Of a stretch of 64,000 nucleotides of DNA, positions 13,169 through 25,506 are shown one piece after another (positions within the stretch are counted from its first letter, which is position 1; each line of letters starts with the position of its first letter). Source of the DNA: Hordeum vulgare subsp. vulgare (Eukaryota > Streptophyta > Magnoliopsida > Poales > Poaceae); contig NC_058524.1 of assembly GCF_904849725.1 (NCBI RefSeq), positions 488,319,763 through 488,383,762 on the forward strand, read 5' to 3'. The notes under the pieces are model-generated. The model searched no databases and was not told the origin of the DNA. It saw only the letters and a program-made list of their open reading frames with translations. The position numbers and the translations under genes are program-made.

Positions 13169-13183
13169 ACTCCCCCAAGCTTA
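13169..13183 (-). other. Polypurine tract of element D
   Basis: The minus strand reads TAAGCTTGGGGGAGT directly next to the 3' LTR. The same tract precedes the 3' LTR of E (31038-31051) and, altered, of B (52501-52514). Confidence 0.8.
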
Positions 13184-14700
13184 GTCCTCGCTTTTCTTCA
13201 AGCAAAAGTCGATAATGAAAATCATAACCACATGCTTTGAGAGAGAGGAGTTGTTAAAAACAAAATAGAGACATAGTAGCATCATGCTCATTATTATAAA
13301 AACAAATAAAATTTATAAAATACTTCATCACATCATTTTCATCAGATGGCTTTCATCATAGGAACTTCTCATAAACAAGTAACGATTCATCACATCGTCA
13401 AAGTATGAAGCATAAATTCTATTGAAAACTAACAAACAATGTTTTCACTCCACTTTGCAACACAATTTATCATATTTTCAGGAAGGGTGACATATCGGAG
13501 CTTTTAAGCAAGTCTACATACTCAACCATCATTTAGTGTTTTATGATTGCTAACACTCATCGCATGCATATGAACAAAAGGTTCCGACATGACACATAGA
13601 AAGATAGGGGCTTAAAGTGTCGCCTCCCAAGTGTTCACCTCAAGGGTGATGTCAAGAATAATAACTCATGTCCATTCACATTCAACTGAATATAAATTCT
13701 TAGATATTTCCCCACTACATGATGCTTGCAAAGGAGAAAATAAAAATGAGTAGAGAAGCATACTTTGACTCTTGCATAAAAGTAAAAGATAGAACCTTCG
13801 CGGAGGGAAGCAAAGGTTGTCATGTGCTTTTTGGTTGTATGCCAAATCTCTCAGTGCAAAGGAACGTTCATTGTATTGCCCCTTGTGATGGAAACCTTTA
13901 TTATGCGGTTCGTCGGTTCGCCATCACAAGTTTGTACAACGCTTAATTTAACGTACACTAAATGATCAAACATGTTTAGAAGCAATTTTTATTGCTTTGT
14001 GCACCGATGACAACTTACTTGAAGGATCTTACTCAATCCATAGGTAGGTATGGTGGACTCTTAAAACATGGATTTGGGTTTAAAGTTTTGGATGCACAAG
14101 TAGTATCTCTACTTAGTGCGGAGTTTTGACTACCAAAGATATTGGGCAAGCACCACATGATAGAGGATCGATAACAATATAACTTCTGTGCAAATGTGAA
14201 CAAACATAAATCATTACATTGCCTTCCTTGTCCAACGTCAACAGTTTTGGCATATTATAATTAATGGGGCTCACAATCATAGAAAATGTCAGGGATAGTG
14301 TATTTGCATGTAGATATTCTCTTCCCTTATTAATTCTTTCATGTGGTGCATCACTGACCAATGCTATGTTTCTCAACCTTCAACAAGTTTTACTACTTAT
14401 ACTTTTCCTTATGTGGTGTCACTACTTACTATAAGATTAGCCTATGATATTTTTCATTATTTTCCTTTATTTTGATTGCAGCAAGAAAGTAAAGAAGCAA
14501 AACTCAAACTAAACTTTATTATATAGCTCTCACTCGATTACATAGATAGGTAGATAGATAGATCACGAAACTAGCACTCGAAAGGATGGATCGAACTAAA
14601 ATTTTATTTGACTAAATCATGAAATAGCTAAAGATCAAACTAAGGTGGATAAAGATAATAAGAGTGATGGTGATACGATACCGGGGCCAAGGGGAGCGCC
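13184..14700 (-). other. Element D 3' untranslated region
   Basis: This noncoding region lies between the post-pol ORF and the 3' LTR. It is homologous, in opposite orientation, to 29698-31037 of E and 51752-52500 of B, including a segment near 13635-13823. Reading frames through that segment differ between copies, so I treat it as noncoding. A short GATA repeat lies near 14545-14565. Confidence 0.65.
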
Positions 14701-14712
14701 CATACCAGTGTA

Positions 14713-15176
14713 CTAAAGTCTATAATGAAGATGGAGGTGGTGGTGTAGATGATGATGTAGAGTCACAGTGTAGCCCCAAGAGGTTCTCCGGATGTTGAAT
14801 AATGCTCCGGAGGTGATGATTTGGTCCTTTAACAAAATATTTTCATGAGTAAGATATTTATTCTGAACATGAACCGTTTCGAAGGCTCTAAAGACTTCGA
14901 TTTCAGTAGGGGTGAGATTCTCATAGTAGGTTTGGAGGTAATATTCTTCCTCCTCTCTTTTTTGTGGCATGGCCTACCATTCTTCTCGAGCTTGACCCCC
15001 CTTGACCTCCTTCCCTTGTTCTCCTTGGTGGAACCTACTGGTTCCTCCCCCTTCAGTTCCATCGTCATTAACCAACCATCCTCTTCTACGAGGTTGGGAG
15101 AGATAGAATACATGATGCCCGGCATGACACTTGTGACAGAAAAACAACACGTAACAAGAACATAGGATTTCGCCAT
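14713..15176 (-). pseudogene. Post-pol ORF of element D (env position), frameshifted
   Basis: Two overlapping minus-strand frames (15176-14829 and 14970-14713) together give one protein after a frame change: a basic N-terminal part, then a segment with TEIEVFRAFETVHVQNKYLT. The latter resembles the end of E's 3' ORF (TELLRFCETTRARNTCLT). It lies 3' of integrase, where Athila elements often carry an extra ORF. No signal peptide or membrane segment is convincing, so an envelope role is not supported. Function unknown. Confidence 0.55.
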
Positions 15177-15723
15177 AGTATTGGGGTCAAATTATCGGGG
15201 GATATATACAGAGAATTTTTACACAAGGGAATACGTGTCCCACAAGAAAACGAAGCAAGGAAGGTGCCTGAGGGGCGCACTAGCCACGAGGCCGCACCAG
15301 GGGGGCTAGCGCGCCCTGGTGCCTAGTGGGAACCTAGGTTGCCTTCCCTGTGTTTATCAATTTCCTAATTTTTCTAACATCCCAAAACTAACACAAAATA
15401 TTTTTGCGGATTTTTCGGAGTCCTTTTACTTACCGTATCACATACCTCTTCCTTCTAAGGGTTCTCAGTGTTCCGGAAGGTCTCCTTAATGTGATCCTTC
15501 GGTGTCATGGTTTGAATAATATTTGTGTCAACATTAATATATTGCCTTATTCTTTGTCAATTTTCCTCCTTTGGGTTAGTGCCTTCGGGATTGTTGATCT
15601 TAAAGGCTCCAGACCGATAAACTTCTTCGATGATATATGGTCCTTCCCATTTGGAGAGAAATTTTCCTGCAAAAAATCGAAGATGAGAATTTTACAATAG
15701 AACATATTCACCAACTTTTAATT

Positions 15724-18085
15724 CTAGCTTTTGGATTCTTTTGTCATGTCATCTTTTAACTTTTCTTTGAATAGTTTGGCATTTTCATAATCTTGGGTTC
15801 TCCATTCATCTAATGAGCTAATGTCAAATAACCTCTTCTCACCAGCAAGTTTGAAATCATAGCTGAGTTCTTTAATTGCCCAATAAGCTTTATGTTCTAA
15901 CTCAAGAGGTAAATGACATGATTTTCCATAAACCATTTTATAAGTAGACATACCCATAGGATTTTTATAACCTGTTTTGTAGGCCCACAATGCATCATCT
16001 AATTTCTTAGACCAATTCTTTCGGGACCTATTGATAGTCTTTTACAATATTAATTTTATTTCTCTATTGGTTAATTCTACTTGACCACTAGATTGAGGAT
16101 GATAGGGAGATACAATTCTATGCTTAACATCATATCTAGAAAGCAACTTACGAAAAGCACCATGAATAAAATGTGAACGACCATCAGTCATTAAGTATGT
16201 GGGAACTCCAAAACATGGGAAAATAACTTCTTTAAGCATTTTAATATAGGCGTTATGATCAACACTATTGGTTGGAATAGCTTCTACCCATTTAGTGACA
16301 TAATAAACAACAACTAAAATATGTGTATACCCATTAGAGGAAGGAAGAGGTCCCACATAATAAAATCCCCAAATGTAAAATGGTTCAATAACAAGTGAAT
16401 AATTCATAGGCATTTCCTGATGTCTACTAATATTACAAATTATGTGACATTCATCACAAGTGAGGACAAAGTTATGAGCACCTTTGAAAAGAGTAGGCCA
16501 ATAAAATCCAGACTGTAATACTTTAGAATCAACAATGTAAGATCTGAATTTATCACAAGCAAATACAACTGCTAAGAATTCTTTTTTAGTGGTGGCATAA
16601 TTTCTCTAGGCAGTGTCTAGAGTTTTACTAGCATAATGGATAACATTTAATTTCTTAACAACTCTTTGTCCTAGAACAAGACAAACAACATAGTCACTAG
16701 CATCACACATAATTTCAAAAGGCAATATCCAATGAGGTGGTTGAACAATATGTGCAGAAGTTAAGGCTTTCTTAAGTGTTTCAAAGGCTTCTACACAATC
16801 ATTATAAAAAAAGGAACATCCTTTTGTAATAAATTAGTAAGTGGCCTAGAAATTTTAGAGAAGTCTTTAATAAACCTCCTATAGAAACCAACATGATGAA
16901 GGAAACTACAAATACCTTTTAAATATCTTTAGGACATGGCATCTTCTCAATTGCATCAGCTTTAGCCTTATCCACCTCAATACCTTGTTCGGAAATTTTA
17001 TGACCCAAGACAATACCTTCATTTACCATAAGGTGTCACTTCTCCCAATTTAAGACAAGGTTAGTTTTCTCACATATTTGCAAAACTTGATCAAGGTTGC
17101 TTAAGCAATCATCAAAAGAAGTTCCATAAACGGAGCAATCATCCATCAAAACTTCAACAATCTTTTCACAAAAAATCAGAGAATATAGCAATCATACATC
17201 CTTGAAAGGTACTAGGTGCATTGCATAATCCAAAAGGCATACGTCTATAAGCATAGGTTCCAAAAGGACAAGTAAAGGTGGTTTTCTCTTGATTAGGTTG
17301 TGACAGAAGTATTTGAGAGAAACCTGAATATCCATCTAGAAATAAAAAATATATGTGCTTCGATAATATTTCTAGCATTTGGTCTATGAAAGTAAAGGAT
17401 AATGATCTTTTATATTAGAATTGTTTAATTTTCTAAAATCAATTACTATTCTATAGCTAGTCACAATTCTTTGTGGAATGAGTTCATTTTTATCATTAGG
17501 AACAATAGTAATACCTCCTTTCTTAGGAACACAATGAACGGGATTTACCCATCTACTATCAGCTATGTGATAAATTATACCTGCTTCCAGAAGCTTTAGT
17601 ATTTCATTTCTTACCACTTCTTTCATTTTGGGATTCAGTCTTCGTGAGTGATCAACAACGGGTTTAGCATCTGGTTCCATATTAATTTTGTGCTAACACG
17701 GAGTGGGACTAATGACCTTAAGATCATCAAGAGTATACCCAATAGCATCTTAGTGCTTCCTTAAAGTTTCTAACAACCCTTCTTCTTCATGTTCTCTAAG
17801 GTTAGCACTCGTAATAACATGATATATCTTCTTTTCATCAAGATAAGCATATTTCAAAGTGTCAGGTAATTGCTTTAATTCAAACACAGGATCACCCTTG
17901 GGTGGAGGAGGACCTCCTAGAGTTTCAATAGGAAAGTTGTGTTTAAGGATAGGCTTTTTCTCAAAGAACATATTATCTATTTCATTTCTTTCATACATAT
18001 GCATATCATTTTCATGGTCTAGCAAATATTGTTCTAATGGATCAGTAGGAGGAATGGCAATAGAATCAAGACCAATTACTTAATC
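15724..18085 (-). pseudogene. Element D pol (RT, RNase H, integrase), decayed
   Basis: Read on the minus strand from about 18085. A spacer region includes GGPPPPKGDP (about 17890). RT segments carry KPVVDHSRRLNPKMKEVVR (17660-17600), FRKLNN and FGTYAYRRMPFGLCNAP (17280-17200), with the catalytic LMDDC near 17140. Weak RNase H remnants lie at 16560-16720. The integrase core spans 16413-16042, and its C-terminal part is 15990-15724. The first integrase acidic residue is changed (WGFYY where E has WGFDY), while MTDG and the later glutamate region remain. Many stops and frame changes separate the pieces. RNase H and integrase follow RT, as in gypsy elements. Confidence 0.82.
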
Positions 18086-19671
18086 TTTACTAGGCAATTC
18101 TTTATCATGGGGTTGCTTACTGAACTTGGAGAAATGAAACTCATGAGACATACCACCAAAATTAAGACTGACAATTTCCTTTTTGCAATCTATTTGAGAA
18201 TTGATAGTGTTCTAGAAGGGTCTACCAAATATTATGGGACAAAAATCATCTTGTGGTGAGCCAAGTACTAGAAAATCAGAAGGGTATTTTAGTTTCCACA
18301 AAAGACTTCAACATCTCTAACAATCCCAAGTGGTGTGATGGTGTCTCTCTTAGCAAGTTTAATAGTAACATCTATATCTTCTATTTAAACGGGTGATATC
18401 TCATGCATAATTTCTTGATATAAGGTAAAAGGAATAACACTAACACTAGCACTCATATCACATAAACAGTGATAGCAATGATCTCCTATTTTGACTGAAA
18501 CGACAAGCATGCCAACAACGGGTCTATTTTTATCTTTAGTATCTTGTTTGGTAATTCTAGCACCTTCATCACAGGAATAAATAACATGCCCGTCAATATT
18601 ATCGACCTAGAGATCTTTAACGATAGCAGTACTAGGATCTACCTTGATTTTCTTAGAGGGTTTGGTTGTTCTAACATAACTTTTCTTAATCACGATCGAT
18701 ACTTTAGCATGTTCCTTTATCCTAATAGGGAAAGGTGGTTTCTCAATATAAGCAGTAGGCACAACTAGGTCAACATTGTAAATGATAGTTTCATCCTCAA
18801 CTTTTATTGGTTCTTCAAATTTTTGTTTAATAGTTGGATGATATTTAAACCATTTCTCTTTAGGGAGCTCAACATTAGTAGCAAAGGTTTCACAGAATGG
18901 GGCTACTATCTCAGAGTCAAGTCCATATTTAGTGCTAAAATCATTGAACTCACCGTGTTCATAAAAGATTTAACACAATCAAACTTAAGTTTTATACCTG
19001 ACTCTTTACATTCATCGAGTTCCCAATCTTCACACTTGTGTTTAATTCTTTCCAAAAGATCCCACCTGAATTCAATAGTCTTCTTCATAAAAGAACCAAA
19101 ACACGAAGTATCGAGCATAGTTTGATCATTAGGAGAAAGCCGTGCATAAAAGTTCTAAATAATAATTATATTTCTCTTAGGAGCTCATGATTGGGGCATG
19201 AATATAAATTTGACTTCAGCCTCCCCCAAGCTAGAGCGATACTTTATCCTTCACGAGGTTAAAAATTATAGATAAAATTCTGATCATGATGAACAAGGTG
19301 CATAGGGTATTTCTTTTAGTGAAACTCCAATTACAATCGATTCCTGTTGCAAGATCCTATATCATCACATAGCCTATACCATGTCAACGCTTCCCACCCA
19401 AAGATAAAGGGAAAAACTTGTTCTTGACTTCATCTCCGGATAAACCTGCAAGCTTAAATAATCCACAAACTTCATCCACATAGATTAGGTGCATATCAGG
19501 ATGTTTTGTTCCATCTCGTGCATAAGGATTAGCTAGCAGTTTCTCTATCATACCCGAAGGAATTTTATAATAATTTTATTTAGTAGGATTAGAAAGTTGA
19601 GGGACAACCCTTGGTGTTTCCGGTCGAGTTGAAGATACCCCTAACAAACCCCTCAAAGGATTAATTTCCAT
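18086..19671 (-). pseudogene. Element D gag-protease, decayed
   Basis: The likely start is the ATG complementary to 19669-19671, encoding MEINPLRGLLGVSS, like MDTNPLRGLFGVSS in E and B. Recognisable pieces are the LIYVDEVCGLFKLAG segment (about 19505-19460), a SKYGLDSE-like stretch near 18925, PKEKWFKYHP near 18855, and a protease-like CDMSASVSVIP near 18460 where E has CDVGASVSAIP. Multiple stops show the gene is dead. It would encode capsid and aspartic protease. Confidence 0.75.
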
Positions 19672-19747
19672 AGTGACAAGTAACCGTAAATTTCAACACG
19701 TGATATGAACTTTCCCTTAGCAAATTCCGCTTACCAAAGGCCTTCAC

Positions 19748-19765
19748 TCCCTAGCAACGGCGCTA
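19748..19765 (-). other. Primer-binding site of element D
   Basis: The minus strand reads TAGCGCCGTTGCTAGGGA, a mutated form of the TGGCGCCGTTGCCGGGGA site in E. From memory this matches the 3' end of plant tRNA-Asp, the usual Athila primer. Confidence 0.7.
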
Positions 19766-19776
19766 GAAAAGAGTCT

Positions 19777-20948
19777 TGATGAACCACAAGTATAGGGGAT
19801 CAATTGTAGCCCTCTCGATAAGTAAGATTGTCAAACCCAACGAGGAGCGGAAGGAAATGACAAGCGGTTTTCAGCAAGGTAATTTCTGCAAGCATTGAAA
19901 TAGCGTTAACAATGTGTTTGATAGCAAGATAATTGTAACAAGTGACTAATAGCAATAGTAACAATAGGTACAGTAAGATAGCCCAATCCTTTTGTACCAA
20001 CGGACAGGCCGAAACGGTTTCTTATAATAGGCAAAGCATTCTTGAGGGCAAACGGGAATTTCATCTAGTCACTTTCGTCATGTCGGATTAATTCGCGTTC
20101 GGTACTTTGATAAGTTGATATGTGGGTGGACCGGTGCTTGGGTGATGTTCTTAATTTAACAAACCTCCCACTTATGATTAAACCTCCCGCAAGCATCCGC
20201 AACTACGATAAAAGTAGTAAGAATAAATTCTAACCATAGCATAAACATAGGGATCCAAATCCGCCCCATACAGAATAATGCATAAACTGGGTTTAAGTTT
20301 TTGTCATTCTCGCAACCCACCATCAAATTACTACTCCACAATGCATTCCCTTAGGCCCAAAGATGGTGAAGTGTTATGTAGTCTACGTTCACATAATACC
20401 ACTAAGGGAATCACAACATTCACATCATAAAAATATCGCACGAATATCAACTTCACATGACTACTTGCAACATGACTTCTCCCGTGGTCTCAAGAACAAA
20501 AGTAACTACTCAGAAGTGATAAACCTGCTCATGATCAGAGAGGTATTAATTAGCATATTGGATCTAAACATATGATCTTCCACCAAATAAACCATAAAGC
20601 ATCAACTACAAGATGTAATCAATACTAATAGTCACACCCCAAGTACCAATCTGAGGTTCTGGTACAAGATTGAGCACAAGAGATGAACTAGGGTTTTGAG
20701 AGGAGATGGTGCTGATGAAGATTGGTCTCCCCAAGATGAGAGGGTTGTTGGTCACGACGATGGCCTCGATTTCCCCCTCCGAGAGGGAAGTTCCTCCGGT
20801 GGAATCGCTCTGCCGGAGGGCAAAAGTGCTCGTGCCCAAGTTCCGCCTCGAGACAACGGAGCTTTGTCCCGAAAGTCCTCTGTTGATTTTTTCAGGTTAA
20901 AAGAGAATTTATACCAGAATATGGTCGCCAAAGGTGGGTCAGGGGGCC
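19777..20948 (-). mobile_element. Element D 5' LTR, part 1
   Basis: The plus strand begins TGATGAACCACAAG at 19777 and is homologous to 11656-12835 of the 3' LTR. It stops at GGGGGCC where E is inserted. It resumes at 32573. Confidence 0.85.
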
Positions 20949-22495
20949 TGATTCGTTCATTTTGCATCATGTTTTCATGTTGATATTTATCGCTTCTTTG
21001 GCTGTTATTTCACTTCACGGTACAATTCTTATGCCTTTTCTCTCTTATTTTGCAAGGTTTACATGAAGAGGGAGAATACCGGCAAGTGGAATTCTGGCCT
21101 GAAAGTGGAGCAAAGTTGAGATACCTATTCTGCGCAACTCCAAACGCCGTAAAAATCAACAGGGATTTTTTTCCCAATTTATCAAAAATACTGGGCTGAA
21201 GAAGTGCCAAAGGGGCACCAGGGGGTGCACACAAGCGTGCACGGCGCAGCCACCCCCCAGGCCGCGCCATGGGGGCTTGTGGGCACCCCCTCGTGCCCCT
21301 CTGGCACTTCTCCGGCCCAGTATTTTTGATAAATTGGGAAAAAATCACTTGTGGGCAGCCCACTAGCCCCCTTTTTTGCTATATGGAGGGTTTCGTCTAG
21401 AAAAAAATCAAGGAGGAGCTTTTTCGTGGTTTCGCCACCGCCACGAGGCGGAACTTGAGCAGAACCAATCTAGAGCTCCGGCAGGACGATTCTGCCGGGG
21501 AAACTTCCCTCCCGGAAGGGGAAATCGTCGCCATCGTCATAACCATCAACATCTTCATCAGCACCATCTCATCTCCAAACCCTAGTTCATCAGTTGTAAC
21601 CAATCTCCGTCTCGCGACTCCGATTGGTGCTTGTAAGGTTGCTAGTAGTGTTGATTACTCTTTGTAGTTGATGCTAGTTGGATTACTGGGTGGAAGAGTT
21701 TATGTTCAGATCCTTGATGCTACTCATTACCTCTCTGATCATGAGTATGATTATGCTTTGAGAGTAGTTACTTTTGTTCCTGAGGACATGGGATAAGTCA
21801 TGCTAATAATAGTCATGTGAATTTGGTATTCATTCGGTATTTTGATATGTTGTATGTTGTTTTTCCTCTAGTGGTGTTATGTGAACGTTGACTACATAAC
21901 ACTTCACCATTATTTGGGCCTAGAGGAAGGCATTGGGAAGTAGTAAGTAGATGTTGCTAGAGTGACAGAATCTTAAACCCTAGTTTATGAGTTGCTTCGC
22001 AAGGGGCTGATTTGGATCCACTAGTTTAATGCTATGGTTAGACTTTTTCTTAATTCTTCTTTCGTAGTTGCGGATGCTTGCGAGAGGGGTTAATCATAAG
22101 TGGGATGCTTGTCCAAGTAAGGGCAGTACCCAAGCACCGGTCCACCCACATAACAAACTATCAAAGTAACGAACGCGAATCATATGAACATGATGAAACT
22201 AGCATGACATAAATTCCCGTGTGTCCTCGGGAGCGTTTTTCCTCCTATAAGACTTTGTCCAGGCTTGTCCCTTGCTACAAAAGGGATTGGGCCACTTTGC
22301 TGCACTATTGCTACTTTTGTTACTTTTTGCTCGCTACGAATCATCTCACTACACAATCACTTGTTACCGACAATTTCAGTGCCTGCAGATTTTACCTCGC
22401 TGAAAACCACTTGTGAGATCCTTCTGCTCCTCGTTGTGTTTTACATCTTACTTATCAAAAGGACTAGATTGATCCCCTATACTTGTGGGTCATCA
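20949..22495 (+). mobile_element. Element E 5' LTR with an extra inverted segment
   Basis: The LTR starts with a mutated TGATTCGTTC and ends GGGTCATCA; 1547 bp. Compared with the 3' LTR it carries an extra ~72 bp at 21276-21347 that is the reverse complement of 21164-21236. The insertion is bordered by the direct repeat CTTGTGGG. Confidence 0.9.
21164..21346. repeat. Long near-perfect hairpin in element E 5' LTR
   Basis: Left arm 21164-21236 and right arm 21276-21346 are inverted copies with only a few mismatches, separated by about 40 bp. Arms include GGGAAAAAA/TTTTTTCCC, AATACTGGGC/GCCCAGTATT and GAAGTGCC/GGCACTTC. The other LTRs of this family, including E's own 3' LTR, lack the right arm. 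Confidence 0.85.
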
Positions 22496-22506
22496 AGACT
22501 CTTTTC

Positions 22507-22524
22507 TGGCGCCGTTGCCGGGGA
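22507..22524 (+). other. Primer-binding site of element E
   Basis: TGGCGCCGTTGCCGGGGA lies 11 bp after the 5' LTR. From memory it is complementary to the 3' end of plant tRNA-Asp, the primer typical of the Athila lineage. Confidence 0.8.
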
Positions 22525-22601
22525 GTGAAGCACCTTTGGTAAGTGGAACTTGGTAAGGAAACATTCATATAGTGTGTTGAAATTTGTTTTCACTTGTCAC
22601 T

Positions 22602-23978
22602 ATGGATACTAATCCTTTGAGGGGCTTGTTCGGGGTATCTTCACCTCGAACGGAAGCACGAATGGTTTCTCCTCAACCTGCTGCACCTACTGAAAATATT
22701 TGCTTTGAATTTCCTTCGGGTATGCTTGAGAAACTGCTGGCTAATCCGTTTACAGTAGATGGAACATCACATCCACACTTGCATCTGATCTATGTAGATG
22801 AAGTTTGTGGTTTATTTAAGCTTGCAGGTGTGCCCGAGGATGAGGTCAAGAAGAAGGTCTTTCCTTTACCTTTGAAGGATAAGACGTTGACATGGTATAG
22901 GCTATGTGATGATACTGGATCATGGGACTACAATCGGTTGAAATTGGAATTTCATCAAAAGTTTTATCCTATGCATTTAGTACATCGTGATCAGAATTAT
23001 ATTTACAATTTTTGGCCTCGTGACAGAGAAAGCATCGCTCAAGCTTGGGGGAGGCTTAAATCAATGCTATATTCATGCCCCAATCATGAGCTCTCGAGAG
23101 AAATTATCATTCAGAACTTCTATGCTCGGCTTTCTCATGATGATCGCACCATGCTTTACACTTCTTGTACCCGTTCTTTTATGAAGAGAGATATTGACTT
23201 CAGATGGAATTTATTGGAGAGAATTAAACAAAACTCTGAAGATTGGGAGCTTGAAGAAGGTAAGGAGTCAGGTATGAATTTCACGTTTGATTGCGTTAAA
23301 TCCTTTGTTGAGACAAATACCTTTAGTGATTTTAGCGCTAAGTATGGACTTGACTCTGAGATAGTAGCTTCATTGTGTGAATCTTTTGCTGATCATATTG
23401 ATCTCCCCAAAGAGAAGTGGTTTAAATACCATCCTCCTTTAGAAGTCAATGTAGTTAAACCCACTCCAGATGAAGAGAAAGTCATTGCCTATAATGATCC
23501 CATTGTTCCCAGTGCTTACATTGAGAAACCACCTTTCCCTGTTAGGATAAAGGATCATTCTAAAGCTTCAACTGTGATACGTAGAGGCTATATTAGAAAA
23601 CCTACACCCCCTGAGCAAATTAGAGTTGAACCTAGCATTGCTATTATCAAAGATCTTCTCGCTGAAGAAGTTGAGGGACATAATATTCACTTCTGTGAAG
23701 ATGTTGCTAGAATTGCTAAACCTCACGCTAGAGACAAACATAGGCCTGTTGTTGGCATGCCTGTGGTTTCTGTTAAGATCAGAGATAATTGTTATCATGG
23801 TTTATGTGACGTGGGTGCTAGTGTTAGTGCAATACCTCAATCCTTATACGATGAAATCAAAGATGAGATTGCACCTGTTGAGATAGAACCTATTGATGTC
23901 ACTATTCAGCTTGCCAATAGAGATACTATCTGCTGTGTGGGAATTGTTAGGGATGTGAAGTCTTGTGTGGTAAAATGA
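22602..23978 (+). CDS. gag: Element E Gag-protease
   Basis: 458 codons from ATG 22602 (MDTNPLRGLFGV), chosen because B (43280) and D (19671) start at the same position. The N-terminal part is capsid-like, with PLKDKTLTWYRL and GRLKSMLYSCPNHELS; in Athila elements this assembles the virus-like particle. Near residues 402-412 is CDVGASVSAIP, a retropepsin-like active-site motif of the CDLGAS type, so the protease is fused in frame. The frame ends early at 23978: relative to the continuing pol sequence, one base appears to be missing near 23950-23960, and the downstream pol frame (23963 on) takes over. No CCHC zinc knuckle is visible, as is common in Athila Gag. Confidence 0.88.
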   Translation: MDTNPLRGLFGVSSPRTEARMVSPQPAAPTENICFEFPSGMLEKLLANPFTVDGTSHPHLHLIYVDEVCGLFKLAGVPEDEVKKKVFPLPLKDKTLTWYRLCDDTGSWDYNRLKLEFHQKFYPMHLVHRDQNYIYNFWPRDRESIAQAWGRLKSMLYSCPNHELSREIIIQNFYARLSHDDRTMLYTSCTRSFMKRDIDFRWNLLERIKQNSEDWELEEGKESGMNFTFDCVKSFVETNTFSDFSAKYGLDSEIVASLCESFADHIDLPKEKWFKYHPPLEVNVVKPTPDEEKVIAYNDPIVPSAYIEKPPFPVRIKDHSKASTVIRRGYIRKPTPPEQIRVEPSIAIIKDLLAEEVEGHNIHFCEDVARIAKPHARDKHRPVVGMPVVSVKIRDNCYHGLCDVGASVSAIPQSLYDEIKDEIAPVEIEPIDVTIQLANRDTICCVGIVRDVKSCVVK

Positions 23979-25506
23979 AGTATCCTGCTGATTTCCTCGT
24001 TCTTGCTACTGCACAAGATAACTTTTGTCCCATCATATTTGGCAGACCCTTCCTCAATACTGTCAATGCTCATATTGATTGTGAGAAGCAAACTGTCACT
24101 ATTGGCTTTGAAGGTGTGTCACATGAGTTCAATTTCTCTAAGTTTGGTAGACAACCTCATGAAAAGGAGTTGCCTAGTAGGGATGAAACTATTGCCTTAG
24201 CTTCTATTGTCGTGCCTCCTACTGATCCCTTAGAGCAATACTTGCTTGAGCATGAAAATGATATGCATATGGATGGAAGGGATGAGATAGATAGAGTTGT
24301 CTTAGAACAATATCCTATCCTTAAGAATAACTTGCCTATTGAACTGCTTGGGGATCCACCCCCACCAAAGGGTGATCCTATGTTCGAGCTTAAACAGTTG
24401 CCTGATACTCTTAAGTATGCCCACATTGATGAAAATGAGATATATCCTGTCATTATTAGTGCTAGCCTCTCAGAGCATGAAGAAAAGAAGTTACTAAAAG
24501 CTCTTAGGAAGCATCGTGCTACTATTGGATATACTCTTGATGATCTTAAGGGCATTAGTCCTACCCTATGCCAGCACAAGATTAAAACCGATCCTGATTT
24601 CGAACCAGTTGCTGATCATCAAAGGAGATTGAATCCTAAGATGAAAGAAGTAGTAAGAAAAGAAACACTAAAGCTCCTGGAAGCAGGTATCATCTATCAT
24701 GTTGCTCATAGTGATTGGGTGAGTCCGGTGCAATGCGTTCCTAAGAAGGGAGGCATTACCGTTGTCCCCAATGATAAGGATGAATTGATCCCACAGAGGA
24801 TTATCACTGGCTATAGGATGGTGATCGATTTTAGGAAACTGAATAAAGCCACTAGGAAGGATCATTATCCTTTGCCTTTTATCGACCAAATGCTAGAAAG
24901 GCTATCCAAACACACACACTTCTGCTTTCTAGACGGTTATTTTGGTTTCTTCCAAATACCAGTTGCACAATCTGATCAGGAGAAAACCACTTTCACTTGC
25001 CCTTTCGGTACTTTTGTTATAGACGTATGCCTTTTGGCTTATGTAATGCACCTGCCACCTTTCAAAGATGTATGATGGCTATATTCTCTGACTTTTGTGA
25101 AAAGATTGTCGAGGTTTTCATGGATGACTTCTCCGTTTACAGGTCTTCCTTTGATGATTGCCTCAGCAACCTTGATCGAGTCTTGCAGAGATGTAAAGAA
25201 ACCAATCTTGTCTTGAATTGGGAGAAGTGCCACTTTATGGTTAATGAAGGCATCGTCTTGGGACATAAAATTTCTGAAAGAGGTATTGAAGTCGATAAGG
25301 CTAAAGTTGATGCAATCGAGAAAATGCCATACCCCACAGATATCAAGGGTATAAGAAGTTTCCTTGGTCATGCTGGTTTCTATAGAAGGTTCATTAAAGA
25401 CTTCTCTAAGATTTCTAGGCCTCTTACCAATCTTTTGCAAAAGGATATTCCTTTATTTTTGACGATGATTGTGAGGAAGCCTTCGAAATACTTAAGAGGG
25501 CTTTGA
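23963..25506 (+). pseudogene. pol: Element E reverse transcriptase region, frameshifted
   Basis: The first frame (23963-25075) holds the protease end (IIFGRPFLNT), a spacer with LGDPPPPKGDP, and the RT fingers/palm: LLEAGIIYHVAHSDWVSPV, VPKKGGITVV, VIDFRKLNKATRKDHYPLPF and FLDGYFGFFQIPV. Near 25015 the frame changes and 24997-25506 continues with YRRMPFGLCNAPATFQRCM, the catalytic FMDDF at 25117-25131 and the thumb/connection ([18 protein letters not shown]). Another frame change near 25455 leads to RNase H. The RT would copy element RNA into cDNA. All key motifs are still legible, but single-base losses prevent one continuous product. Confidence 0.88.

Noticed and set aside
22219..22528. Repeated frames near the 3' end of every Athila-type LTR (e.g. 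729-1047, 22219-22528, 32153-32572, 42753-43149, 53644-54067)
   Set aside because: All are shared LTR sequence with indels shifting frames between copies; not genes.
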